From contig CALYDD020000403.1 of NCBI GenBank assembly GCA_944472135.2, positions 124,001 to 188,000 of the forward strand: a stretch of 64,000 bases of DNA, read 5' to 3'. This DNA comes from Trichobilharzia regenti (Eukaryota > Platyhelminthes > Trematoda > Strigeidida > Schistosomatidae). Under the pieces are notes generated by a model that saw nothing but the letters and a program-made list of their open reading frames with translations, ran no database searches and was not told the origin of the DNA. Both the position numbers and the translations under genes were made by a program. Shown here one piece after another: positions 24,311 through 36,714 of the stretch. How positions within the stretch are numbered: position 1 is the stretch's first letter; every line of letters starts with the position of its first letter.

Positions 24311-27300
24311 CCTTTCCGGGGATATCTACCGTAATATACCTATCCTACTTCAATAGTGGTTTCACTGTATCTGCCAATCATTAGTCTACCTCCAATGTAG
24401 TGCATTACTTATGTCTAATTTTGAACGCATTTGTCAGTTTGACTTATAAATCTCAAGCAGAACATAAATTTATGGTGTGTTTGTTCCTATAACTTAAGAC
24501 CCAAGATGACAATGCAGTCTTCATATTCGAACAATGTTTTTTGACCGGTTGTCTTTAAAGCTTCAACATGAGGCCTGTCTTGGTATTTCCTCTAGATTTC
24601 ACCATGTAGACCAAATGAATACATCGGTGAACCAATAATTTCGAAGGAAATTTCACAGCATCAATTCAAGAACCTGAATTCCATAATAAAATTGTGAGAT
24701 TATGTAATATCAAGAAGTGGCTTTCATGAAAATAATTGATTTCTGAGATTTTTAACTTTTAGTTATTCTAGGTAAGTTAAGATATGAATAAAGCCATAGA
24801 AAATTCCTTTCAAAGTTATTGTGTGCTTTGCATAATCGCTTACTTGCCAAAGAGTTCTTCAAGGTCAGATGATTTTAGATCAATTTGAAAAGTGTGATCA
24901 TTGGACCATCAATCAAATTTCACCAGTGTAGGGAACATTTCGCAAAGTGAAATTTAAGGTGGGTTTATAGCTAGTTCTTACAAAGAGACTTGTTGCAGCT
25001 CTATAGTTCATCGCCAATTGACGCAAAATTATTGGTAATAAGTTTTTTCGGTTTTTAACACTAAATTCAGTATCGCCGAATTTATATGAAGTTTTTGTTT
25101 CGAAGTGTACAATGTTCCTGCTAGTCTGTAGAATCGAACTTTTCTTTGTAGACATACTTCAACATGTGTACAAGATTAACAGATAAATTCAACTTTACAT
25201 GATTTAATGCCTGTGTAGACTGCGTATTCCATCAAAAGTGCATCTAATGCATTAACTTGCTTAAATTGAGGATTTATCTGATATGACAAATCGTAGATGA
25301 AGATTTTGCCAGTAATATTTAATGTCGAGATCGATAATATAGAGTAGCAGTTAAACATCTTTCTAAACTACACTGACTACGAAGAGGCCTTCAACGGGAC
25401 TGACCCTGACGTAATTTTGTAATTGTCTCAACACTATGCAGCGCACTGAATCCATACCAGGAATATGACAATACTTGAGATGATTTGATCTTCGTGGAAT
25501 GTTTGTTTTATGCCACACAAAACTCAAAAATTTGTGAGCGAAACCCATAGAGTGTTTCACCAGCTGCTTTCGGTTTGTGATGAAATCCACCTTCAGGTAA
25601 ACCTGAATACTGCAAACTGACATGTGCCTACCTGTTTTATATAACATCAGACAGTGAGCAACTGAAGTACCATTGAGATTTCACTTCTAGACTATGTGTG
25701 TTGATTTCCTTTCAGAGAGGAACAGTTTGATATAAGGCTTAGAAAATCGACGTATTTCTTATGGATATATAGCGAAGCATCAAAATTTCACATCACTCAT
25801 GTTTCAACTATAATTAGATAATTTGAACTCGATACCTATGCGAATATTGGCAGGATGTAAAGTGAGAATTAAGAGGATTTCAAAACTAGAGCTGAGTTCA
25901 GGTGTGACATTCATATAGTTTCTGACTTGATATCACTCTTAGGTTCCAGATTAAACAGGATGGTTTATTCTTGAATCTATCTCTGAAATATGGGATCCGA
26001 TTGAAGATTTTCACGTTCTTGTGTATTAATCTGAGTGAGAAGCCATTTCCATCCGGACAATTCAGAGATTTTCGACATACTGGAGTACGGACTACTTGGT
26101 GGTTCCTGAGGAAAATGGATCGATGAGATTCTTTGTATCACTTAGACGGATACAGTTTCGAAAATTACTAAGCTATCTGTTTCATGTAGGCTTTCTACAG
26201 GTAGATCTCCTCAGTGGTTTATCACCCTTTCTTAGCAGTCAGACATCATGCAAACGGTCCTGTTTGACGAATGAAGTTGATGTTTGAGTGGAGACTACTG
26301 AAGGTCTGAAACACGTTTCTTGGATTCATATTTCCATCTGGAATAATGGAAATGTTGTCAGTGGAGAGAGAGGGAAGTCATCTATTGTTACATTTAAGAT
26401 AAGGTTCATAGGCTTGATATCAAGTAATAGGCCAAGAGTAGTCCTAAATCTCAGAAATAATTAATTCAGGATTCAAATGGGCATACAAATATCTGCATTA
26501 CTGGATTGGCTTAGATCACATAGATGTGATTGATCCTCTTAGTTTAGTGAGATCTCATTAGAGAAAGTAAGGACGTCTAAACTGTTGACTTCTCTAACTA
26601 GTCATGGGGTATTCATGACTTAATCGACAAATTCAAATCTTCTTGACAGCTTCTGCTAAACTGGTTCGAAACCTACAACAGCTACTTCACGACTGAGTAA
26701 TATGAAGAGTTTATCGTATTTGGTTATGGATGGAGCATAAGACCATGTTTGTGCACCCTAGGTGAGGCGTAAATGTACAGAGTTTTAAAACCGGGTAGAT
26801 AAATTTGTTAATATATTTCTGTGCTAATGAATGATTCACCGTTGAATTCGTTTAACAATTTTGTCACATTTACCTGAATCTGTTCAGTTGGATCTATCTG
26901 AGATTTCTGATCTAGAAATTACTTGTTGATTAATTGAATTAGTAAACTTTTATTAACATAATCTGATTGGCTTAGTGGTGTTATTCAAGAAACTTCACCC
27001 AGGTGTATTGTGATCCATTCTTCGTTTATCTTTGATTCATCCGAATGAATTCGGTGAAGGTTTTTTATTCGTTTGATCAAGACGATAATATAAAATGCTT
27101 GGTATGAAATGGTCTGCTTCACTACACCGAAATAGGATTAGATAGTTAGTCTAATTACATAAAAGCCCATCGAATTCGTGTCCCTGAACTGTAGTTCGTG
27201 TTATGATTGGCGCTGTTATTAGCGACAGATTCGTTGGAAGCACACCACCCTTGGTTGCAAGCTAAGAATGTTTATGTCAAATCATTATATGTTAACCAGT

Positions 27301-27429
27301 TGTTCTCTTGGTGACAGTAGCTGGTAGTTCCACAGACGTGTTCAACATTCTTGGTGAATTCATATTGCACGTAGGGCATTTTTTCTAAGATTTGATAAAA
27401 CGAGAGTAGCATGCATGAATGTGATTAGA
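24311..27429. other. noncoding stretch, nothing recognised
   Basis: Frames up to 94 codons without motifs. One pattern like a 9-base micro-exon is at 24763-24771. Confidence 0.4.
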
Positions 27430-27780
27430 AGTGTTTAATTTCATTCCACTTGAGTTGGGATGGAGGAGTTTTTAATTAGGAATGTCCCAGAAATCATCTT
27501 AGTTCTTCTGTATTTCACCAAGAGATTTCGTAAAAAGAGCTTTCTGAATTCATCTCACAAAGCAAAAAGTGAAATCACAGATAATCGCGAAGGTGCCTAG
27601 TAGTTGCACGGTATATTGTAGATCAAGATTCAAAAGACTGTCCATTTCACGTGTAAACTCCGAAAGACATTCAGATGTCATGAATAAAATAGAAACTTCA
27701 GACACACACTCAAATAATTCCATCATGAAAATTCATCATCCTCTGCCTAAAATAACTTTTCTTTTTAAAAAACTATAAAA
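27430..27780 (+). pseudogene. possible GIY-YIG relic of a Penelope-like element
   Basis: A 69-codon frame (27569-27778) reads SSCTVYCRSRFKRLSISRVN followed by TSDTHSNNSIMKI. This could be a mutated SxCxYxxxRxxRxLxxRVxEH...DTGH arrangement of PLE endonucleases. What raises its credibility is the PLE-type 3' flank relic just downstream (28018-28193). The match is weak. Confidence 0.3.
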
Positions 27781-28017
27781 ACTATAGCTGTCCGAATTAT
27801 TTTATTTCTCTGACTACTTCATCTTTAATTACTTGTTATCCTTGTAAAAATTATTTTATTCTAATGACCACTTCAACTCTAGTTACAAATTATCATTGTC
27901 CAAATTGTTTTATTTTCTTTAACAATCTGTTAGGCAATCAACCTGTGCACACGCTTATTCCTTAATCACTCTTCACTTTTCCAAAATTATGCATTATGCA
28001 ATACACTTGTTGTAACC

Positions 28018-28193
28018 ATTTTCACCATTTAACTGAAACTTTTCCACTTGACTTACTTGACATTTTAAACCAATAATTATTCATGTGTATACTTTTTATC
28101 TTTATTTTTACAATATTAAATTCTATGTTATCAAATTTCACACCATGTTACGTAACATTTTATATTCGTCTATTAGTCTTACAATTACATATA
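28018..28193 (+). repeat. PLE 3' flank relic
   Basis: The reverse complement of this segment matches 62935-63083, the region just downstream of the intact PLE frame at 63185-64000. Shared words include ATGTTACGTAACAT, GGTGTGAAATTTGATAACAT and ATTGTAAAAATAAAGATAAA. It therefore marks the end of another PLE copy on the plus strand. Confidence 0.8.
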
Positions 28194-28869
28194 TTAATTT
28201 TCTTCGTTAACTATCACCCCATTGATATTTTGACACCGGCTAATTATTGTTAACGAACATATCGCCACTTGATTGGTAAATTGTTGTGCATTGTAATAAA
28301 AATGCTACGTATATATATTAGAGTAGAGCCAGAGGTGAGGATCTAATTGAAAAGTAAGTATTTCTTCGCTCAATCTTTCTCTTTTCTAAATGTCTAAATG
28401 AGGATTTTTTCTACATGAAAAAATTACTGAATAAGAAAATTTGTAAATGAACCAAATTTCCATTCATTTTTATCACACTTTTAAGGAAAACGTAAGGAAA
28501 AAACATGTACGAAAATTCCAATGGTCATGTGAAATAAAAATCAGGATAAGTTGACTAATAAACAATTAAAAAAACAGTCAACATATTAAACAAAATTTAC
28601 TTTCATCAAGGATCAATCAAAATTCACAGAATATCACTCAAACTGCAAAAAAATGCATATAATTTCAGTCCAAAGTAAACATAAAGACAAGAACAAAGTT
28701 GTATAAAAAATATAATTCCATGGAAAAAACGCACGAACAAAAGCAAAAGAAACGACATAACGCTGAAAGCAAGACAGCAAATAACAGAAAGACTAATCAC
28801 AATAAAAGAAAAATTGAAACATAGCAGACTGCAGCAAAAGAAAAAAAATTACACCGGGAATGAAAAACT
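28194..28869. other. noncoding, A-rich before the tandem array
   Basis: No gene. The 28600-28860 part is strongly A-rich on the plus strand (many GAAA and AAAAG runs), resembling A-rich segments before other array units (31280-31400 and 36150-36300). Confidence 0.5.
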
Positions 28870-31444
28870 CGTGATGCTTGATTTAAACGAGTGTCGAGGA
28901 GAGTGGAGATCACAGTAGTGAGAGTTCAGTTGACTCCGAACGAACGAGCAATCAACAGCGTGAAATGTCTGGTTGGTGCTCTTCGCTTCAACTGATGTTG
29001 TTTGAAGTGTGTGTTGTGGTGATTTGGTTGTCGGAGGTGTGTGACTCCTCTCCGTTGAACTGTAACATCATCTGTGAGTGGAGCGTGGGTCTGACACCCT
29101 CTCGAGATCAAAAGGTCTATCTCACGTTACAAGTGACTATATGGAACTCACACTTTCCATACATTCTGAGAAGCTTCCTGTGTCATTTGATGGCACATTT
29201 TACAACTCTACGAAGGAACATATATAGACAAAACTCGACTTCTCAATTCGAAACAATTCAACTATCTAATAAATCGGAGGTGAATTCAAACGTGACATTT
29301 TGGTGAGAATAGGAGTGAGATCTGTGAAACACTGAGAGCGTTGATAAAGAGGTCATCAAAGAATAGACGATCAAACTGGCAGTGAACATATGCACGGAAT
29401 CATAAATTAATTCGTTATTAGCATAAAGTCATAAGCCATAGTAAATTTTGATCACTATTCCTGTAGCTCAACTGTGGAGTGAGTAAATAAAGTAAAAATA
29501 AAAATGTTTTCTCCATTTAACCAAGAAACGTCAGTGACATGCAGAACTAAGATGTTGAAATCTCAAAGAAGGATTTAGAAAAGTTGAACATATAGAAAAA
29601 ATCAAGGCAATTAAACTAAGTAAGTATCAAATCAGAAACACAGAGTTTAGAGTAACAAGGACTCCAGAGAAAATGCATTTTCGAACTGACAGAAAAACTT
29701 ACTTGAACCAAAAATTACTCTGAATTGCCACTGAAGCATCTCAGTCTACACGGATATGACATTATGAGCGCATGAAACGTCTCCCAATATGTATCTGTTC
29801 CTTATGATTATGCTGTCTTCACATCAATCTGTAGTGCCACATTAAACGTAGTAGTTTAAAAATGTTTTCTTTGTTGATGTACAATGAACGGGAATTGTGA
29901 TACCGCCCTATTAACTAACTTCAAGCACTACGCTCAGTATAACAAAATACACAGTTGCTTTCGCACGAACGAGCAATCATCAGAGTGAATTATCTGGTTT
30001 GGGATTTTCGCTTCAGTTGATTATGTTTGTTGCATTTGTTGTGATAATTTTAGTTCACGGAGGTGTGTGACTCCTCTCCGGGGAACTGTCACATCTTCTG
30101 TGAGTGAAGCGTCGGGCTGACACCCTCTCGAAAACGAAAGGGCTTTCTCTTGTGGCCGTCGGTCATGAGGAATTCGCACTTTCCATGCATTCTCAGAAAT
30201 CTTTCTGTACCATTTGTTGGCACTTTGTATAACTCTACGAAGTGACATGTATAGACAATATTCGGCTTCTCACTCTTCAACGTCTCAACCAGCTAATTAA
30301 TCCGAAGGGAAATTGACCATTATATCTTGGTGTGAATAAGAGTGCGTTTGTTCCACAGTGACCTGGTTGATCTAGTGTCATTGATGCGTATAGGATAACA
30401 TCAAAAATGACCATTTTCTTTTTTGATATCATGCTTATTTCAGTAAATTTCACCAAACGATAAGTTTTGAAATTTGTTTTATCTAGACACTAGTTTGGGT
30501 AAGATATCATGACAAGATTGTGATATTCGTAATCGATTACAAAGTACTCTATAATAATAATCACAACCTGTACTCGACTGAACCTTATAGAACTCCCTGA
30601 ATACTTATAATTAGAAACATGATAAGGTTTGAACAACACTTAGTTAACTTTACAAGAACAACGAATTAAATATCTTACAGCTTAGATAAGATGCATTTTC
30701 GGACTGAAAGCAAAAACGTCGATAATTACTTCGAATTCTCACCGAAGGATCTCCATCTACATGAAATTGAATTTAGGGGAGAATGAAATCTCTCCTAATA
30801 TGTATCTTCACCTTATGATTATACTGTCTCCTCGTCAACCTGGAGTACCGCATTAAATATATTATTTTAAAGTCTGTGTATATCTTTGTATGTTTAAGGG
30901 TTATTAAGAATAATTGTTCCTTTGTTCTCAATGTTCTTTTGGCGATTTATAATTACGAAACTGTGTGTTTAGTTCCAAGTTTTATATCGTGTTGCTGATT
31001 TTCCACAAAACATCTTCAGGTTGATATATCTTCTGAATTATTAGTTTCCCTACGGTTGTTTTTGCACAGTTATCGCACATTTATCGACCTCCGTTTCCTT
31101 CGAAGAATAGGCTGAACTAAGAAGTTTATAGGAAAAGTGAGTGTCAGAATGTCACCCCGGTACTAATTTCATTGAAATCACAATAAAATAGCGTAAAAAG
31201 CTGAGATATAACGGAGGTTATTTCTGTGCAAAAACAGATTTAGACAGACGGCTGCTGAATGAAACATAGAAACACGTTGAGGTAGTTGAAAAACAAAATA
31301 TATTCCAAAGAAAGTAAGCAAAATAAAAATATGTGTCAGTCGAAATATTCCTCGGAAAGAGGCAAACTAAAGAGCGGCAAGACAAAAAAAGGTGAATGGA
31401 GTGACAGACACACGAACGAATTCACTTATCACCAGTATCATATC

Positions 31445-32576
31445 ATAAACGTTATGGAAGCGACTTGAGAATACATTTTGTCGCCATGCAACGCAATGCA
31501 TTTCACACACGAGTAATCCATTCATTGCAAAGAAGTATCGTGATGATTGATTTAAACGAGTGTCGAGGAGAGTGGAGATCACAGTAGTGAGAGTTCAGTT
31601 GACTCCGAACGAACGAGCAATCAACAGCGTGAAATGTCTGGTTGGTGCTCTTCGCTTCAACTGATGTTGTTTGAAGTGTGTGTTGTGGTGATTTGGTTGT
31701 CGGAGGTGTGTGACTCCTCTCCGTTGAACTGTAACATCATCTGTGAGTGGAGCGTGGGTCTGACACCCTCTCGAGATCAAAAGGTCTATCTCACGTTACA
31801 AGTGACTATATGGAACTCACACTTTCCGTGCATTCTGAGAAGCTTTCCTGTGTCATTTGATGGCACACTGTATAACTCCACTCACTGACGTGTATATAAA
31901 ACATAAGACCTGTCAATGTTCAACGAATTTGACCGTGATATTTTGGTGAGAATATGAGTCAGATGTGCGTAACAATGACCTGATATGCAAAGAGGTCGTC
32001 GAGCCATTGACAAACTAAATCATAGAGTAAATTCTCATGTTTTGTGATATCCTGTGACTCCTGATGTATCTGGTCTGGTAACGTCTTCTATGAATATGAT
32101 TCCTTTCAGGTGGTACATGGGGTAATATCTACTGCTTATTAACACATAAATGTAGATATATTTTAAAATATGGTTAATTTATTTTGAGAATATAAACTCG
32201 ATTCTATATGAAAGAATCTTCCAAATCCTGATGAAAGCAGTCATGATGACGTTTGAACAATATGTGTTTTCATTGACAAGAATAAGGTAATTAGAATGAT
32301 GCAAACGAGAGACGAAACGATTTGAATCTGACAGTATAACTTTGTTGAACCGATAATTACTTTGAATTGTCCACCTGCACGAACTTGCATTTATGAAACC
32401 ATGCAATCCCTCTCAATGCGTGTCCTCAACTCATTATTATACTGTCTTCGAATCAATCTCAAATTGCACATAAAATATAATAGATTTCAAATGTTATCTT
32501 TGTGATGTACATTGATACACAATTGTAATATCGCCCCATTAACTAACTTCACACACTATGTTTAATACAACAAAAT
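31445..32576. repeat. array unit, copy 1 of an almost identical repeat
   Basis: Repeats nearly without change at 34477-35608 (offset 3032) and 39254-40385. Copies part company exactly at the end, where copies 1 and 3 continue CAAAATCCACATTC and copy 2 continues CAAAATTTTCTTCG. Confidence 0.88.
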
Positions 32577-35500
32577 CCACATTCGTTTTCACGTATCACC
32601 TTAAAGCTCAGGGTGAGTTGCAGAATAATGAAATTCATGAGAAATTTCTCAGAAACAATGTGAACACATGAATGGAATCCACTCATCGCCAGTATCATAG
32701 CATAAACGTTATGGAAGCGACTTGAGAATACGGACTTTTCATGCATTCTGAGAAGCTTACCTGTGTCAGTTGATGGCACATTTTAAAGCTCTACGAATAG
32801 ACGTTTACAGACAAAATTCGAACCTCTCTTCTTCAACGATTCGAGCAGCTGAATAGTTGGAATCGAATCTTTGTGTTTCCATATTAGTTTGTTTATTGGA
32901 TATATCAGATATTTAAACAGTACTGTTTATTGGATGACCTTTCGAACAAAATTTGTTATTCATAATCATATCAATTTGTTTATATATTTATGTGAAATAT
33001 GATCACATTTCAGTATGTACTCTTCATTATTATTTTGCAGTTTTTTGAATGTTTTATGAATTATATACGATTTTCTTGATGGTGGTATCAGACTGAGTCT
33101 TACTCGCATACTGATTTGCATTTTTTACCGATTTAGTAGCGCTACGTTGTACGTAATCATATAAGTGTTTATTCTAATACTGCTTCTTTTGTTTTGTTAA
33201 CTCTGTATTCTGTTAAATTTTTGGTGCTTGATTTCCTTCTTCATATTTTTCGAAAAACCTGGTTTGCGATGATTATAGTGTTCACATTATTTCATTTTCT
33301 GTTGACATCGGTTTGAGAATTATTGTACAACATTTGAGTACTGTGCATCTTTTTCGTGCCTAATTAAGCCTTTTGGTAATACACGCTCGGTGTATTTATA
33401 TATGAAGAGTTTCCGGTTACAAAGGAATATTGTGCACAAGTAAGCCTTTGTGACCACTTGTAAGGGTCCATTGTTTCTTACTTATGTCAATTCATGAGAC
33501 AACTAGAAGTCTGGCAACTATCACCTATGAGTATTGGCTAATACAAACAAACTGCTGCACCCCACTGTTCATCAATTACCGCAACAACCTAATCGCCCTA
33601 TAAATAAAGACATCATAAGGTGATATTCTTTAAGAAAACAAATTATTGAAAAAGAATTCATTAATATTATTCTGTCACACACTATGGCCTGGTTGTATTC
33701 AGCTAGGCGGTTATCCGTGTTCAAATGGGAAGTGTTGAAAGTGTGGTGAGGAAGGTTTGGTGCGAGTTTAAAATACACTCCGAAGATATTGGCTAGTCCT
33801 GATGCAATATTGTCAACTGACGTAAAGTGAAATTTATGTGCGAATCATTCAGGCAAAAAAGGATCAATCACATTTGAACAACGACATGAAATATGAAGAT
33901 GATGCGTTCCAAAACAAGATGATGCGCAAACTTGCAGTCACCGTAATAAAAGTAAAATGAAGAAGAGAAGATGCGTGTGAAATTTGGATAGATATAGCAA
34001 GTTATTCAAAGAAAAAAATATTTTGAGAATAAAAACACCAGAAGGAATCCACCCAAAAACCAAAATATCAAGACAAAATGAACTGTCCGACAGAGAGCAA
34101 AAATTAGTTCAGCTGAAAAAAATTACAATTATGAATGAAGAATCATCTGCTGGAAAGAATCGCAATTAAAGGTTGATTTACACTCAGCGGATGTGTATCA
34201 TCATTTTTTAAGTGTAATGTTTTCACATCAGTCTGGATTACCGAGTTAATCTTAGTAGGTTGGAAATCAGTTAATTTGTTACTTAGGGTTCTTTGCAACT
34301 GTGATACCGAGATTAAAGCTAATTTCGTAAATTAATTTTCATATAACAAAATCCACATTACATTTCGTGTAACACGTAACAGCTCCACGTAAGCGAAAAT
34401 TTAAGTAAACTGATTAGCATTTCTCACAAATACTGTGAAGACATGAATGAAATCCACTCATCGTCAGTATCATAACATAAACGTTATGGAAGCGACTTGA
34501 GAATACATTTTGTCGCCATGCAACGCAATGCATTTCACACACGAGTAATCCATTCATTGCAAAGAAGTATCGTGATGATTGATTTAAACGAGTGTCGAGG
34601 AGAGTGGAGATCACAGTAGTGAGAGTTCAGTTGACTCCGAACGAACGAGCAATCAACAGCGTGAAATGTCTGGTTGGTGCTCTTCGCTTCAACTGATGTT
34701 GTTTGAAGTGTGTGTTGTGGTGATTTGGTTGTCGGAGGTGTGTGACTCCTCTCCGTTGAACTGTAACATCATCTGTGAGTGGAGCGTGGGTCTGACACCC
34801 TCTCGAGATCAAAAGGTCTATCTCACGTTACAAGTGACTATATGGAACTCACACTTTCCGTGCATTCTGAGAAGCTTTCCTGTGTCATTTGATGGCACAC
34901 TGTATAACTCCACTCACTGACGTGTATATAAAACATAAGACCTGTCAATGTTCAACGAATTTGACCGTGATATTTTGGTGAGAATATGAGTCAGATGTGC
35001 GTAACAATGACCTGATATGCAAAGAGGTCGTCGAGCCATTGACAAACTAAATCATAGAGTAAATTCTCATGTTTTGTGATATCCTGTGACTCCTGATGTA
35101 TCTGGTCTGGTAACGTCTTCTATGAATATGATTCCTTTCAGGTGGTACATGGGGTAATATCTACTGCTTATTAACACATAAATGTAGATATATTTTAAAA
35201 TATGGTTAATTTATTTTGAGAATATAAACTCGATTCTATATGAAAGAATCTTCCAAATCCTGATGAAAGCAGTCATGATGACGTTTGAACAATATGTGTT
35301 TTCATTGACAAGAATAAGGTAATTAGAATGATGCAAACGAGAGACGAAACGATTTGAATCTGACAGTATAACTTTGTTGAACCGATAATTACTTTGAATT
35401 GTCCACCTGCACGAACTTGCATTTATGAAACCATGCAATCCCTCTCAATGCGTGTCCTCAACTCATTATTATACTGTCTTCGAATCAATCTCAAATTGCA

Positions 35501-35608
35501 CATAAAATATAATAGATTTCAAATGTTATCTTTGTGATGTACATTGATACACAATTGTAATATCGCCCCATTAACTAACTTCACACACTATGTTTAATAC
35601 AACAAAAT
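31949..35608. repeat. large tandem duplication, first copy (3.66 kb)
   Basis: Matches 36715-40385 at an offset of 4766, changing to 4777 because the second copy has 11 extra bases (a doubled GAGAATACGTT-like word near 37495). Differences are rare, for example at 32941 versus 37707, so the duplication is recent. Confidence 0.9.
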
Positions 35609-36714
35609 TTTCTTCGAACAGATGTTTACTCCGAATCGTCACTAAACAATCTCCTTTCACACGAACTTCACTTAATAAGCCCATGGAATCTCTCTTAATG
35701 CGTTTCCTCAATTAAGATTATGCTGTCTTCACATGAAACTTGATTACGACGTTAAATGTAGTTGTTCATCGATAAATGTATTCCGTTCAGTTTTATTCAG
35801 TTAATCCGAATACAATTTTCTTTATTTAAAATGTTCTCTTTACGATTGTGTTCTACATCTCTAAGTGTATTATTTCCAGTTTTATCTCATGTTGCGGCTT
35901 ATTCATATAATATTTTATGAGTGTGTTTATGATTTGCGTGATCATCATTCTACGGGTATTTTTGCGCAGTTATTGTAAAATCATAATCCTCCTTTTCATT
36001 TCAGTTTTGACAGAACAATTTGGAAGTCTTTTAAAAGAGCATGACAATAGAGTACATGTAACTCCGGTAATTATATCAATGAAAGCAAAATGAAATGTTG
36101 TTAAAAAGGGGAAATATAAAGGAAAGCATTTCTTTGTAAAAATTAGATTTCATTAGAGTTCTGCTGAAAAAGGCAAACATACACGAAAATAAAAATGAAA
36201 ACAAACATATATATCATAAAAACACAGAAACATATAGGCAAAAGCAGAAAAAGCCGAGGAGAAACGTCATGCTAGAAACCAAGAAAAAACAGGGAGAGAA
36301 AACCAATGAATACGTGAAAGATAAACTTGTTTCAAGTATCATAGCATAAATGATATGAAAGAGAAGTGGGAACACGTCTTGTCGCCATGCCTAGCTATGC
36401 ATTTCAAACACAAATAATCCCACCACTGCAAGCAAACTACATGGTGATTGATTTAAACGAGTGCTGAGTATAGTCGAGACCAAAGCTGTGAGAATCGAGT
36501 TAATTCTGCTTGAAGGAGCAATCATCGAGGTGAAGTGTCTGCATGGTGCTCATAGCTACAACTAATGTTGTTTGAAGTGTATGTTGTAGTGATTTGGTTG
36601 TCAGAGGTGTGAAATTCTACCAAGTGACATATATGGACAGCATTCGACTTTTCAATCTTCACTGATTCATCTAACCATTGAATCGGATACCAACTTGACC
36701 GAAATATTTTGGCA
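35609..36714. repeat. spacer between duplications, diverged array modules
   Basis: Holds diverged M2 (35609-35800), an A-rich segment (36100-36300) and a diverged M1 (36430-36620). It is present once at this position, unlike the 1.9-kb segment that occupies the equivalent places at 32577-34476 and 37343-39253. Confidence 0.6.
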
